This document shows positions 18,296 to 25,352 of a DNA stretch of 64,000 nucleotides, piece after piece. The stretch spans positions 12,959-76,958 of the forward strand of contig CAYJFM010000003.1 of the NCBI GenBank assembly GCA_964369805.1, written 5' to 3'. The notes under the pieces are model-generated. The model had not been told where the DNA came from. It saw only the letters and a program-made list of their open reading frames with translations, and did not search any database. Origin of the DNA: CAYJHC01 sp964369805 (GTDB lineage Bacteria > Bacillota > Clostridia > Peptostreptococcales > Anaerovoracaceae). How positions within the stretch are numbered: position 1 is the first letter of the stretch; each line of letters opens with the position of its first letter. Made by a program: the position numbers and the translations under genes.

Positions 18296-19240
18296 ATGAT
18301 TGACGTAATATTTAATATAATTTCACTTTTCTTGATAGTTGGAGTAGGATATTTTGCAGGGAAGAAAGGCATCCTAACAAAAAATTCCAATGAGCACTTA
18401 TCAAAATTAATGGTGAATATAACATCACCAATGTTAATTTTTTCTTCATTTTCTATAGTAGAAATAAATAATGAGGTCCTTCAAAAACTAGTCTACTTGG
18501 TAATAGGAACCATAATAATAACACTGGTTGCAACAGTGGCTTCTTACTTAATGAAAGGTAGGCTATTGCAAAATAATAGCAAAAATGACACGGGTATATA
18601 TATGGCGCTACTGACAGGAATAAATTCAACCTTTATGGGGATCCCAGTAGTGATTGCATTGATGGGACCAGATCAGGTGTACTTAATTATAATTGCTGGA
18701 GTTGTTCTTACCATAGCTCTTTATTCAATTTGTGAAATACAGGTTAGTTATGGAGCGAAAGAGCATTTGACTATGAAAGACGCAGCTAAAAAAATGCTAA
18801 ATGTAAATAGTATTGCTGCAATCGCAGGTGTAATAGTAATGGTGGCGAGAATTAATGTACCGGAGTTTTTGCTTAATTCCATGGAGCAGGTGGGCCTGAT
18901 TACAGCACCCCTTGCAATGATAATTGTAGGGCTTGGATTCTCTGAGAGTCATGTATTTCAAGTCTTTAAGAATAAAACATTATTGTATATAGCATTTTTG
19001 AAAATGATAGTATGGCCTTTAATAATATTTGCGATAGTTTACTTCATAGATCTACCAGGCGACGTTAAAGCGATTTTAGTAATAACAGGGATTCTGCCAT
19101 CTGCTATTGCTATAGGGCCGTTGACACAGCAGGCAGGCGGAAATGTAAAACTTGCTTCTGAAGGAATAATGTTCACAACGTTTATCTCCCTCTTTACAAT
19201 ACCTATAATGGGAATCTTTGTGGTATCTTATTTTATTTAA
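18296..19240 (+). CDS. AEC-family (auxin efflux carrier-like) transporter
   Basis: The 314-residue protein is almost wholly hydrophobic with about ten predicted membrane helices. The N-terminus VGVGYFAGKKGILTKNSNEHLSKLMVNITSP (read in two halves, GYFAGKKGILT and LSKLMVNITSP) is the AEC hallmark, and the C-terminal half contains the ILPSAIAIGPLTQQAGG repeat. Bacterial members export or import organic acids such as malate or malonate; the substrate here cannot be told. AGCAGGAG precedes the ATG. It stands alone with terminators on either side. Confidence 0.85.
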   Translation: MIDVIFNIISLFLIVGVGYFAGKKGILTKNSNEHLSKLMVNITSPMLIFSSFSIVEINNEVLQKLVYLVIGTIIITLVATVASYLMKGRLLQNNSKNDTGIYMALLTGINSTFMGIPVVIALMGPDQVYLIIIAGVVLTIALYSICEIQVSYGAKEHLTMKDAAKKMLNVNSIAAIAGVIVMVARINVPEFLLNSMEQVGLITAPLAMIIVGLGFSESHVFQVFKNKTLLYIAFLKMIVWPLIIFAIVYFIDLPGDVKAILVITGILPSAIAIGPLTQQAGGNVKLASEGIMFTTFISLFTIPIMGIFVVSYFI

Positions 19241-19268
19241 CTTTAAATAAATATAAAAAAATAAAATC

Positions 19269-19331
19269 ACGTCAATTTAATTACTAGATTTCTTCTCGAA
19301 GACAAGATACAAAGTTATTGACGTTTTTTTT
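19269..19331 (+). terminator. Long-loop terminator after the AEC transporter
   Basis: ACGTCAAT (19269-19276) pairs with ATTGACGT (19317-19324), followed by eight T. The loop is 40 bases and contains little structure. The 3' arm doubles as the -35 of the next promoter. Confidence 0.65.
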
Positions 19332-19346
19332 ATTTTAGTGTATACT
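19318..19346 (+). promoter_or_regulatory. Promoter of hisD
   Basis: TTGACG at 19318-19323 and TATACT at 19341-19346 are spaced by 17 bases. The -35 lies inside the 3' arm of the upstream terminator. Confidence 0.7.
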
Positions 19347-19439
19347 TTAGTAAGTTAAAAAGATAAAGCGGTAAAGTGAATTATTGCAAATAGGCAGGCA
19401 ATAATATATAGATAGTAACAGAGAGGATAAAGATAATAA

Positions 19440-20705
19440 ATGAGAGTGATTAAAGCATCCATAGAGAGAACAGCAGAAGAAAATAAAGCCCTAAGAGACA
19501 ATGTGACTAGCATAATTGATAGAGTTAGAAGCGACGGTGATGAGGCTCTGATTTGGTACAATAATGAATTTGATGGAAATGGGAGAAGAGTACTTAGAGT
19601 AAGCAGAGAGGAAATAAAGGAAGCTTATTCTATGGTTACAGAAAAAGAAGTAGCTGAGATGAAAGAGGCAGCAGCAAATATTGAAGCTTTTGCAAAAGCA
19701 CAGAGGGGAACTATATTAGACCTTGAAAATGTATCACCTTTTGAAGGAGCGAGCCTTGGTCACAGAGTTATTCCTATAAATGCAGCAGGATGCTATGTTC
19801 CTGGCGGAAGCTACCCTCTATACTCATCAGCGTTAATGCTAATCATACCCGCAAAAATTGCTGGTTGCAAAAGGGTTGTTGCAATTTCTCCAGCAGTTAG
19901 GGGTAGTGAAAAAATTCATGAGAAAACACTTGTTGCAATGGACATTGCAGGTGCAGATGAAATATATGCTGTGGGAGGCGCACATGGAGTTGCAGCTTTA
20001 AGTTATGGAACAGAGCAGATAAAACCTGTGGACATAATAGTAGGCCCAGGGAATCAATACGTTTCTGAAGCAAAAAGACAGTGCTATGGACAAGTTGGAA
20101 TAGACTTTATAGCAGGGCCAAGCGAAGTACTTGTGATAGCCGATGATACAGCTTCTCCTAAAATTATAGCAGCAGATTTGCTTGCGCAAGCAGAACACGA
20201 TTTGTTAGCAAAGGGGATATTGTTAACTAATAGCGAACGGATTGCAGAGGAAACTTTAAAAGAGGTGTATAAGCAACTTGAAACACTTGAAACTAGAGAA
20301 ATAGCGAGGAAATCTTGGGAAGATTATGGAGAAATAATAGTATTAGACACTATAGATGAAGCTATTAAAGTAAGTAACGAGTACGCACCAGAACACTTAG
20401 AAATTGCTTTAGCGGATAACGATAGTGTAATAGAGCAGCTAGATAACTATGGTTCTCTATTTATTTCTGAGGAAACAGGAGAAGTTTTTGGAGACTATGC
20501 TTCGGGAACTAATCATACTTTGCCAACATTGAAGGCGGCAAGGTATACAGGTGGCGTGTATGTAGGAACTTTTTTGAAGGTCTGCACTCACCAAAGGATG
20601 ACTAAGGACGGAATGAATAAAATTGCACCATTAGTTGCTAGTCTTGCAAAGGGGGAAGGCCTAGACGGACATATGAAGGCAGCACTTATTAGGATAGAGA
20701 AGTAA
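19440..20705 (+). CDS. hisD: Histidinol dehydrogenase (orphan)
   Basis: The 421-residue protein matches HisD, the zinc enzyme that oxidises L-histidinol to histidine with two NAD. Visible motifs are AAGCYVPGGSYPLYSSALM, AVGGAHGVAALSYGT, VGPGNQYVSEAKR, the zinc/substrate region AGPSEVLVIAD with LAQAEHD, PEHLEI and ASGTNHTLPT. Length is normal. No other his gene is in the window; an APC-family permease follows 79 bases later, so a role outside the normal his operon, such as use of an imported histidinol-like compound, is possible but unproven. An inverted repeat, GATTTAAT (20738-20745) with ATTAAATC (20755-20762), lies between the two genes. Confidence 0.9.
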   Translation: MRVIKASIERTAEENKALRDNVTSIIDRVRSDGDEALIWYNNEFDGNGRRVLRVSREEIKEAYSMVTEKEVAEMKEAAANIEAFAKAQRGTILDLENVSPFEGASLGHRVIPINAAGCYVPGGSYPLYSSALMLIIPAKIAGCKRVVAISPAVRGSEKIHEKTLVAMDIAGADEIYAVGGAHGVAALSYGTEQIKPVDIIVGPGNQYVSEAKRQCYGQVGIDFIAGPSEVLVIADDTASPKIIAADLLAQAEHDLLAKGILLTNSERIAEETLKEVYKQLETLETREIARKSWEDYGEIIVLDTIDEAIKVSNEYAPEHLEIALADNDSVIEQLDNYGSLFISEETGEVFGDYASGTNHTLPTLKAARYTGGVYVGTFLKVCTHQRMTKDGMNKIAPLVASLAKGEGLDGHMKAALIRIEK

Positions 20706-20784
20706 AGCTGATTTGAACAGCAAGATTACATTTATTGGATTTAATTAGGCTATTATTAAATCAATTACTATGAAAGAGGAAGTT

Positions 20785-22275
20785 ATGGCACAGCAAGATA
20801 TTAAAGAGCAGGTTCTTAAAAGAACCTTTGGTATGAAAGAAGCAGTTACAATTACAGTAGGAACAGTTGTGGGTGTAGGTTTATTTACAACAGGTGGAAA
20901 TGTTGTTGGAGCCATGGGAACATCGGTTATTGCAGCTACCTTAGTTGCATTACTAATTAGTATATATCCAGCATTATTATATGCTGAGATGGGGTCAGCG
21001 CTACCCTTTGCAGGGGGGACTTATAAGTATGCTTCACTAGGATTAGGAAAGCCTATGGGCATGCTTGCAGGTTGGAACTACATAATTTCATTAATTGCAG
21101 TAACTAGCGGAGAAGCACTGGCTTTTAGTTTTTATTTCCGAACCTTTATGGGAGCGATCGGTATTGAACTGCCAGTGTCAGATGTAGTGATAGGTAGTAT
21201 TGCAGTGTTATTATTTACAATTACAAATGTTACAGGGGCAAAGATTACAGGTAGACTACAAAATGGTTTTATATTTTTCTTCTGGGGAGTAGCAATAATT
21301 TGGTTTATCATGATGATTCCTAATGTAAACTTGCCTAGTTTTGTTGAAATGCCTGGATTTATGGATATCGAAGGAAGCTCTTTTATAGGGTATGTGGCTA
21401 TTATATGGTGGTGTTATGCTGGTTTTGAAACTTGCTGTGGTATGGGTGAAGAAATAAAGTATCCGCACATTAATATACCAAGAGCATTATTTCTAGCGCC
21501 ATTTATAGTCTTTGCAGTAAATGCACTCTTTCAGTGGTATATGATTGGAATTACTCCAACAGATCAATTGGTAGCTGTGTCAGAAGCCTCAGCACCTTAT
21601 GCAGAGGCTATGATAACAGCAGGAATATTAGGGTTACCTCTAATATTATTAACTGCTGGAATAGCTTTTGGTGGAGACTTCTCTACATTAAATGCAAGTA
21701 TAGCAGTACCGCCAAGATATTTATTTACAATGGCTAGAGATGGTGCTATGCCTAAGTTTTTCTCTAAGGTTCACAGAAAATACAAGACTCCGTATGTGGC
21801 TATAATCACATTGGGACTATTAACGATATTCTTAACAACTTCAAATTCAATTATTTATATTGCTTCTTTAAGTCTATTTGGTGATTTGATATACTATGTA
21901 ATTGGTATTATTGCAGCCATGGGGCTTAGAAAAAAACACCCAGATTTGGATAGGCCATATAGGGCGCCAGGTATGAAGATAGGGGCACCGATATCAGCAA
22001 TCATCTATGTGGTTATGGTGCTTCATCTTGACTCCATGGCATTTATTTCAGGGCTGATCTGGTGTGTGTTAGGATTAATTATTTTCTATGTTTGCCAAAG
22101 TAGGTATGGGAAAGAAGGAGATGCATCAATAAGTGATATGATTATGGAAAGAGAAGAACCTAGCGATAAGGAACGGGAGAAAATGGACAAAGAGTTCAAA
22201 GTTTGGGCTGCAGTTGTAGGCGCGATTGCAATAATGGCACTAGTACTATTTATAGTTCCCTTTCTAGTAGTATAA
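20785..22275 (+). CDS. APC-superfamily amino acid permease
   Basis: The 496-residue protein has about twelve membrane segments. The N-terminus TITVGTVVGVGLFTTGGNVVG is the APC substrate-binding helix 1 (GxGxF pattern), and PFAGGTYKYASLGLGKPMG and GWNYIISLIA follow as expected. The C-terminal cytosolic stretch is rich in charged residues before a last helix. The ATG at 20785 is preferred over that at 20770 because AAAGAGGA at 20772-20779 is placed for it. Substrate is unknown. It probably shares a transcript with hisD, although the inverted repeat at 20738-20762 might separate them. Confidence 0.86.
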   Translation: MAQQDIKEQVLKRTFGMKEAVTITVGTVVGVGLFTTGGNVVGAMGTSVIAATLVALLISIYPALLYAEMGSALPFAGGTYKYASLGLGKPMGMLAGWNYIISLIAVTSGEALAFSFYFRTFMGAIGIELPVSDVVIGSIAVLLFTITNVTGAKITGRLQNGFIFFFWGVAIIWFIMMIPNVNLPSFVEMPGFMDIEGSSFIGYVAIIWWCYAGFETCCGMGEEIKYPHINIPRALFLAPFIVFAVNALFQWYMIGITPTDQLVAVSEASAPYAEAMITAGILGLPLILLTAGIAFGGDFSTLNASIAVPPRYLFTMARDGAMPKFFSKVHRKYKTPYVAIITLGLLTIFLTTSNSIIYIASLSLFGDLIYYVIGIIAAMGLRKKHPDLDRPYRAPGMKIGAPISAIIYVVMVLHLDSMAFISGLIWCVLGLIIFYVCQSRYGKEGDASISDMIMEREEPSDKEREKMDKEFKVWAAVVGAIAIMALVLFIVPFLVV

Positions 22276-22308
22276 AATTAAAAATTACAATATAAAATAA
22301 ATTCCAAG

Positions 22309-22346
22309 AAAAAACCTCGAATTTCAATGAAATTTGAGGTTTTTTC
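22309..22346 (+). terminator. Intrinsic terminator of the permease gene
   Basis: AAAAAACCTC (22309-22318) pairs with GAGGTTTTTT (22336-22345), and AATTTC/GAAATT extend the stem inward around a 3-base loop. The A/T flanks could also stop transcription coming from the minus strand. Confidence 0.88.
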
Positions 22347-22367
22347 TTTTGACATTTGTAATTTAAT

Positions 22368-22679
22368 CTAAAACTTTGGGTTAGGAAATAGTTTATAGCC
22401 CTTTCCAAAGCCTTTAGTTTTGTAATCAATTAATAAGTTTCTTGTGAGAACTGCGGCGTTTTGTGCTACTGGAACTGTAACGTCAGAGTCTTCAAACTTT
22501 TTACCTTCGTCATCGATTTGCACTTTAATTGGAACACTTTCATATGACCATAATCCTAGGGCCGAGCCAAATATTAGGCCGCCACTTCATCCAAGGCCAA
22601 CTGAAAGAGAGAGTTTCTTGCCTGCAGCAACATCTGCAGTGTATGCTTCAAAAGCAGTTTTAGTGAAATATATATTCAT
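22368..22679 (-). CDS. HesB/IscA-like selenoprotein (Sec at codon 31)
   Basis: Read through one in-frame TGA, this is a 103-residue protein starting MNIYFTKTAFEAYTAD, with AAAGGAG correctly placed before the ATG. The TGA (22587-22589) sits in VGLG-U-SGGLIFGSALGL, where the HesB-like family has the conserved Cys of its GCSG-type motif, so it aligns with a known Cys position. The later part (IDYKTKGFGKGYKLFPNPKF) also fits the family. Conservation on both sides of the TGA and a hairpin just after it argue for selenocysteine rather than decay. It follows the reverse rubrerythrin gene on the same strand, suggesting redox or Fe-S work. No sel genes are in the window, so decoding ability is assumed. 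Confidence 0.82.
22548..22589 (-). promoter_or_regulatory. UGA codon and candidate bacterial SECIS hairpin
   Basis: After the UGA (22589-22587) the mRNA can pair CCUAAU (22578-22573) with AUUA-U-GG (22554-22548, one bulged U), enclosing an inner GGC/GCC stem (22568-22566 with 22562-22560) and a UCG loop. The apical loop lies about 22-24 bases after the UGA, inside the range used by bacterial SECIS elements. The pairing was drawn by eye. Confidence 0.5.
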
Positions 22680-22699
22680 AACTAGCTCCTTTCCAATAT

Positions 22700-22843
22700 T
22701 TAAAAAAAGAGGCCCGAAGGCCTCNNNNNNNNNNNNNNNNNNNNNNNNNNNNNNNNNNNNNNNNNNNNNNNNNNNNNNNNNNNNNNNNNNNNNNNNNNNN
22801 NNNNNNNNNNNNNNNNNNNNNNNNAAGGCCTCTAAGAATCAGT
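22700..22843 (-). other. Scaffold gap of 100 N inside a terminator hairpin
   Basis: N fills 22725-22824, the usual placeholder for unknown length. The left flank ends GAGGCCCGAAGGCCTC (22709-22724) and the right flank begins AAGGCCTC (22825-22832), so the last eight bases on the left equal the first eight on the right. If merged, the minus strand reads as one terminator (GAGGCC, TTCG-type loop, GGCCTC, seven T) directly after the rubrerythrin stop. Confidence 0.8.
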
Positions 22844-23388
22844 TATTTTCCGAAATATCTAGCTAGTAGACCTTCAAAAGCACAACCGTGTCTTGCTTCG
22901 TCTTTTGCCATTTCATGTACTGTGTCGTGAATTGCATCTAGATTTTGTTCTTTAGCCATTTTTGCTAAAGCTTTCTTACCTGCACAAGCTCCATTTTCTG
23001 CTTCCACTCTCATTGCTAAGTTCTTTTCAGTTGAATCTGTTACAACTTCACCCAGCAGTTCAGCAAATTTTGCAGCATGCTCAGCTTCTTCCCAAGCAGC
23101 CTTCTCCCAATACATACCAATTTCTGGGTATCCTTCTCTATGAGCAACTCTTGACATTGCTAGATACATACCAACTTCTGTACACTCACCAACAAAGTTA
23201 GCTCTTAGACCTTCAACGATAGCTTCGTCACAGCCTTTAGCTACTCCAATTACATGTTGATCTGCCCACTCCATTTTTCCTTCAGCTGCAGCGATAAATT
23301 TATCAGCTCCAACCTTACATGTTGGACAGACCTCTGGTGCTGCATCTCCTTCGTGTGTGTATCCGCATACTGTACAAGTCCATTTCAT
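22843..23388 (-). CDS. Reverse rubrerythrin (N-terminal rubredoxin domain)
   Basis: The 181-residue protein begins with a rubredoxin-like iron site (Cys5, Cys8, Cys21, Cys24: CTVC and CPTC), followed by a ferritin-like diiron domain with ECTEVGMYLAMSRVA, WEEAEHAAKFAELLG, EAENGAC and KDEARHGCAF. This domain order is the reverse of classic rubrerythrin. Clostridial reverse rubrerythrins reduce hydrogen peroxide and oxygen with electrons from NADH via rubredoxin, protecting anaerobes. AGGAGGAAACA precedes the ATG. Upstream lies a free copy of the same small rubredoxin-like domain, and downstream a HesB-like selenoprotein. Confidence 0.92.
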   Translation of the reverse strand: MKWTCTVCGYTHEGDAAPEVCPTCKVGADKFIAAAEGKMEWADQHVIGVAKGCDEAIVEGLRANFVGECTEVGMYLAMSRVAHREGYPEIGMYWEKAAWEEAEHAAKFAELLGEVVTDSTEKNLAMRVEAENGACAGKKALAKMAKEQNLDAIHDTVHEMAKDEARHGCAFEGLLARYFGK

Positions 23389-23495
23389 ATTGTTTCCTCC
23401 TAATGTTATTATAATTTGATTTAATTTACGTTTTAACTATTAGCTTTTATTTATGGTTTAAAATATTTTAGTTAAATTATTGTACCAATTAGGTA

Positions 23496-23603
23496 CTACT
23501 CTACTTTGTTAAAATCATCTGGGCCTACGCCACATAAAGGGCATTCTTCTGGTGGAGTATCTCCTTCATGTTCATAATCACAAACTGTGCATATCCATTT
23601 CAT
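23496..23603 (-). CDS. 35-residue rubredoxin-like protein
   Basis: The frame MKWICTVCDYEHEGDTPPEE plus CPLCGVGPDDFNKVE encodes only a one-iron rubredoxin-like knuckle. Its Cys5, Cys8, Cys21 and Cys24 have the same spacing as the N-terminal domain of the reverse rubrerythrin downstream, and the first residues are nearly identical, so the two are paralogues. CGGAGG stands at the right distance before the ATG. It is likely a stand-alone electron carrier for rubrerythrin; it lacks about 15 residues of a full rubredoxin. The 107 bases between the two genes are AT-rich with a short GTACC/GGTAC hairpin after this stop. Confidence 0.85.
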   Translation of the reverse strand: MKWICTVCDYEHEGDTPPEECPLCGVGPDDFNKVE

Positions 23604-23630
23604 TTTTAGTACCTCCGATATTTCATAAGT

Positions 23631-23655
23631 ATTATCGATTGTTTTAATCGATAAT
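23631..23655 (-). promoter_or_regulatory. Perfect 10-bp palindrome at the redox-island promoter
   Basis: ATTATCGATT (23631-23640) and AATCGATAAT (23646-23655) are perfect inverted repeats with a 5-base spacer. It lies at the expected transcription start, just after the -10, so it is a likely repressor site. It does not match the usual PerR or Rex boxes. Confidence 0.6.
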
Positions 23656-23658
23656 TAA

Positions 23659-23688
23659 ACTATACCACAGTTCAAAAGATTGAAACAA
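23659..23688 (-). promoter_or_regulatory. Promoter of the rubredoxin-like/rubrerythrin genes
   Basis: On the minus strand TTGTTT (23688-23683) and TATAGT (23664-23659) are spaced by 18 bases, about 55 bases before the rubredoxin-like ATG. Confidence 0.55.
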
Positions 23689-23723
23689 GCAAAAGTTAAA
23701 AAGTTTTTGGAAAAAATTGACTT

Positions 23724-23752
23724 TTGCAAAATATCACATTACTTGTTATAAT
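23724..23752 (+). promoter_or_regulatory. Promoter of the LivJ-like lipoprotein gene
   Basis: TTGCAA at 23724-23729 and TATAAT at 23747-23752 are spaced by 17 bases with extended TG at 23744-23745. The -10 ends only 6 bases before the apparent ATG, so the message would be leaderless or nearly so. Confidence 0.65.
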
Positions 23753-23758
23753 ATAAAT

Positions 23759-25087
23759 ATGGAAAAAAATATAAGAAAAAAGAAAAATAGAATAAAGCCA
23801 ATAGCTTTGTTAATAAGTTTAGCTATGATAACACTGTCTTTGAGTGGTTGTACAAGTTACAATAACTTTAAAGATGCTTTTTTTGCTGAAGAAAATTCGG
23901 ATACGGTAAAAATTGCAATTTACGAACCGCTCTCAGGGAAATATGAGGAAGAAGGAAACCTTGAAGTAAGAGGATTTGAAGTAGCGAAGTCTATAAAGCC
24001 AGAAGTATTGGGGAAAGAAATAGAATTTATTTACGTTGATACAAACTCAAACTTAGACATTGCAAAGGCAGAAGTAGAGAATTTAATTCCACAAGTACCT
24101 GCTGCTGTCTTAGGAAGCTATGGAAGTACGTATTCACTTCTTGGAGGAGAGTATTTTGAAAACGCACAAATTCCAGCAATTAGTATTACAAATAGTAATC
24201 CATATGTAACAAAATCTAACCCATATTATTTCAGAATGGCAACTGTTGAAACAAGGCAGGGGGAAGCTTTAGCAGACTTTATATACAATGGTTTGAAATT
24301 AGATAAAGTTGCAGTAATCAATACTGTAGGAGATGATGTAGCAAATGCTGTTAATACAATTATGGAATCAGAACTAGATACATATTCAAAGGGTGAAATG
24401 GCGGTTAGCCATTACGAAATACAGGTAAGTGACATATCATACGATACATATTTTAAGAAAATAGAAGCTGAGGGAATAGAAACAATATTTTTACCAACTA
24501 GTGAAGAAACAGCAGAAAAAATAATAAGGGAAGCAGAAATTCAAAATTATGAATTTGAATTTATAGGAACGGCAACTTTAGACACTGATGAATTTAGAAA
24601 AAGTATTGAAGGATTAGATGCTACTGTGTATATGCCAGATATGACACCAACAGCAAATGAAAGTACTCCGCTATATGACCAGTTTAAGGAAGAATATGAA
24701 AAGGAATACCCAGGGGAAGAAATTGCTCCAGAAACAGCCTTAGCTTTTGATGGGTATATGCTCCTACTTGATAGTATTGAAAGAGCTGGTGGTTACGATG
24801 ATGGACAGCTATTAGCGGAAACAATTTTGTCAACAAAAGAATATGAAGGCTTGACTGGAATTTTCACATTTGATAGTGAAGGGGATCCAATTTCAGATAT
24901 AACTATAGTAAAAATACGAGGAGGAAGCGAGTCTAAAGTATTTGAATCCAAGGCTATCAGCGGAGATACCTCAAAATCAGAAACTGAGATATCACAGCAG
25001 GATGAGACCGAAGAATCGACTGAAGGTGAAACGGAAGAATCGACCGAAAACGAAAGCGAAGAAGTAACTGAAGATGAAACTGAATAA
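23759..25087 (+). CDS. LivJ-like ABC substrate-binding lipoprotein
   Basis: The 442-residue protein starts at ATG 23759 with a basic N-terminus, a hydrophobic stretch and a lipobox LSGC. The rest is a type I periplasmic-binding fold of the branched-chain amino acid (Peripla_BP_6) family: VKIAIYEPLSG, GFEVAKSI, AAVLGSYGSTYSL, IPAISITNSNPYVT and ETALAFDGYMLLLDSI. The last 30 or so residues are a Glu/Thr/Ser-rich tail, not part of the fold. No permease or ATPase gene is nearby, so it is an orphan receptor or works with a distant transporter. No ribosome site is present and the promoter -10 is 6 bases upstream, which points to leaderless translation. Confidence 0.83.
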   Translation: MEKNIRKKKNRIKPIALLISLAMITLSLSGCTSYNNFKDAFFAEENSDTVKIAIYEPLSGKYEEEGNLEVRGFEVAKSIKPEVLGKEIEFIYVDTNSNLDIAKAEVENLIPQVPAAVLGSYGSTYSLLGGEYFENAQIPAISITNSNPYVTKSNPYYFRMATVETRQGEALADFIYNGLKLDKVAVINTVGDDVANAVNTIMESELDTYSKGEMAVSHYEIQVSDISYDTYFKKIEAEGIETIFLPTSEETAEKIIREAEIQNYEFEFIGTATLDTDEFRKSIEGLDATVYMPDMTPTANESTPLYDQFKEEYEKEYPGEEIAPETALAFDGYMLLLDSIERAGGYDDGQLLAETILSTKEYEGLTGIFTFDSEGDPISDITIVKIRGGSESKVFESKAISGDTSKSETEISQQDETEESTEGETEESTENESEEVTEDETE

Positions 25088-25129
25088 AAAAAACTAAATT
25101 ATTTTTTAAATAAATAAAGGAGGTCCATA

Positions 25130-25348
25130 ATGGATGAAAAAATAAAAGCAGGTCTAGAACAAATTAGACCATTCTTGCAACAAGACGGTGGAGATATAGA
25201 GTTTATTTCCTATGAAGAAAATGTAGTAAAAGTAAGGCTGCTTGGTCAGTGTTCAGGTTGTCCTGGAGCTCAAATGACTATTAAAGGAGTAGTAGAGAGG
25301 TTGCTTAAAGAAAGCTATCCAGAGATTGAAAGAGTAGAATCGGTATAG
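25130..25348 (+). CDS. NifU C-terminal-domain Fe-S scaffold protein
   Basis: The 72-residue protein is a stand-alone Nfu domain with the cluster-binding pair Cys41 and Cys44 in CSGCPGAQMT. Such proteins hold and deliver 4Fe-4S clusters. AAAGGAGG stands before the ATG. It sits 4 bases before a peptidase gene, a link that appears positional only. The length matches bacterial NifU-like minimal proteins. Confidence 0.92.
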   Translation: MDEKIKAGLEQIRPFLQQDGGDIEFISYEENVVKVRLLGQCSGCPGAQMTIKGVVERLLKESYPEIERVESV

Positions 25349-25352
25349 TTCT

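Noticed and set aside
22587..22589. TGA as a nonsense mutation (pseudogene)
   Set aside because: The TGA sits exactly at a conserved Cys position, the frame stays conserved after it, and a hairpin follows, so selenocysteine is the better reading. It remains open until selB and selC are checked.
22444..22866. Plus-strand open frame running through the N block
   Set aside because: It crosses 100 unknown bases and is opposite the HesB-like gene and the rubrerythrin 3' end; the residues look like no protein.
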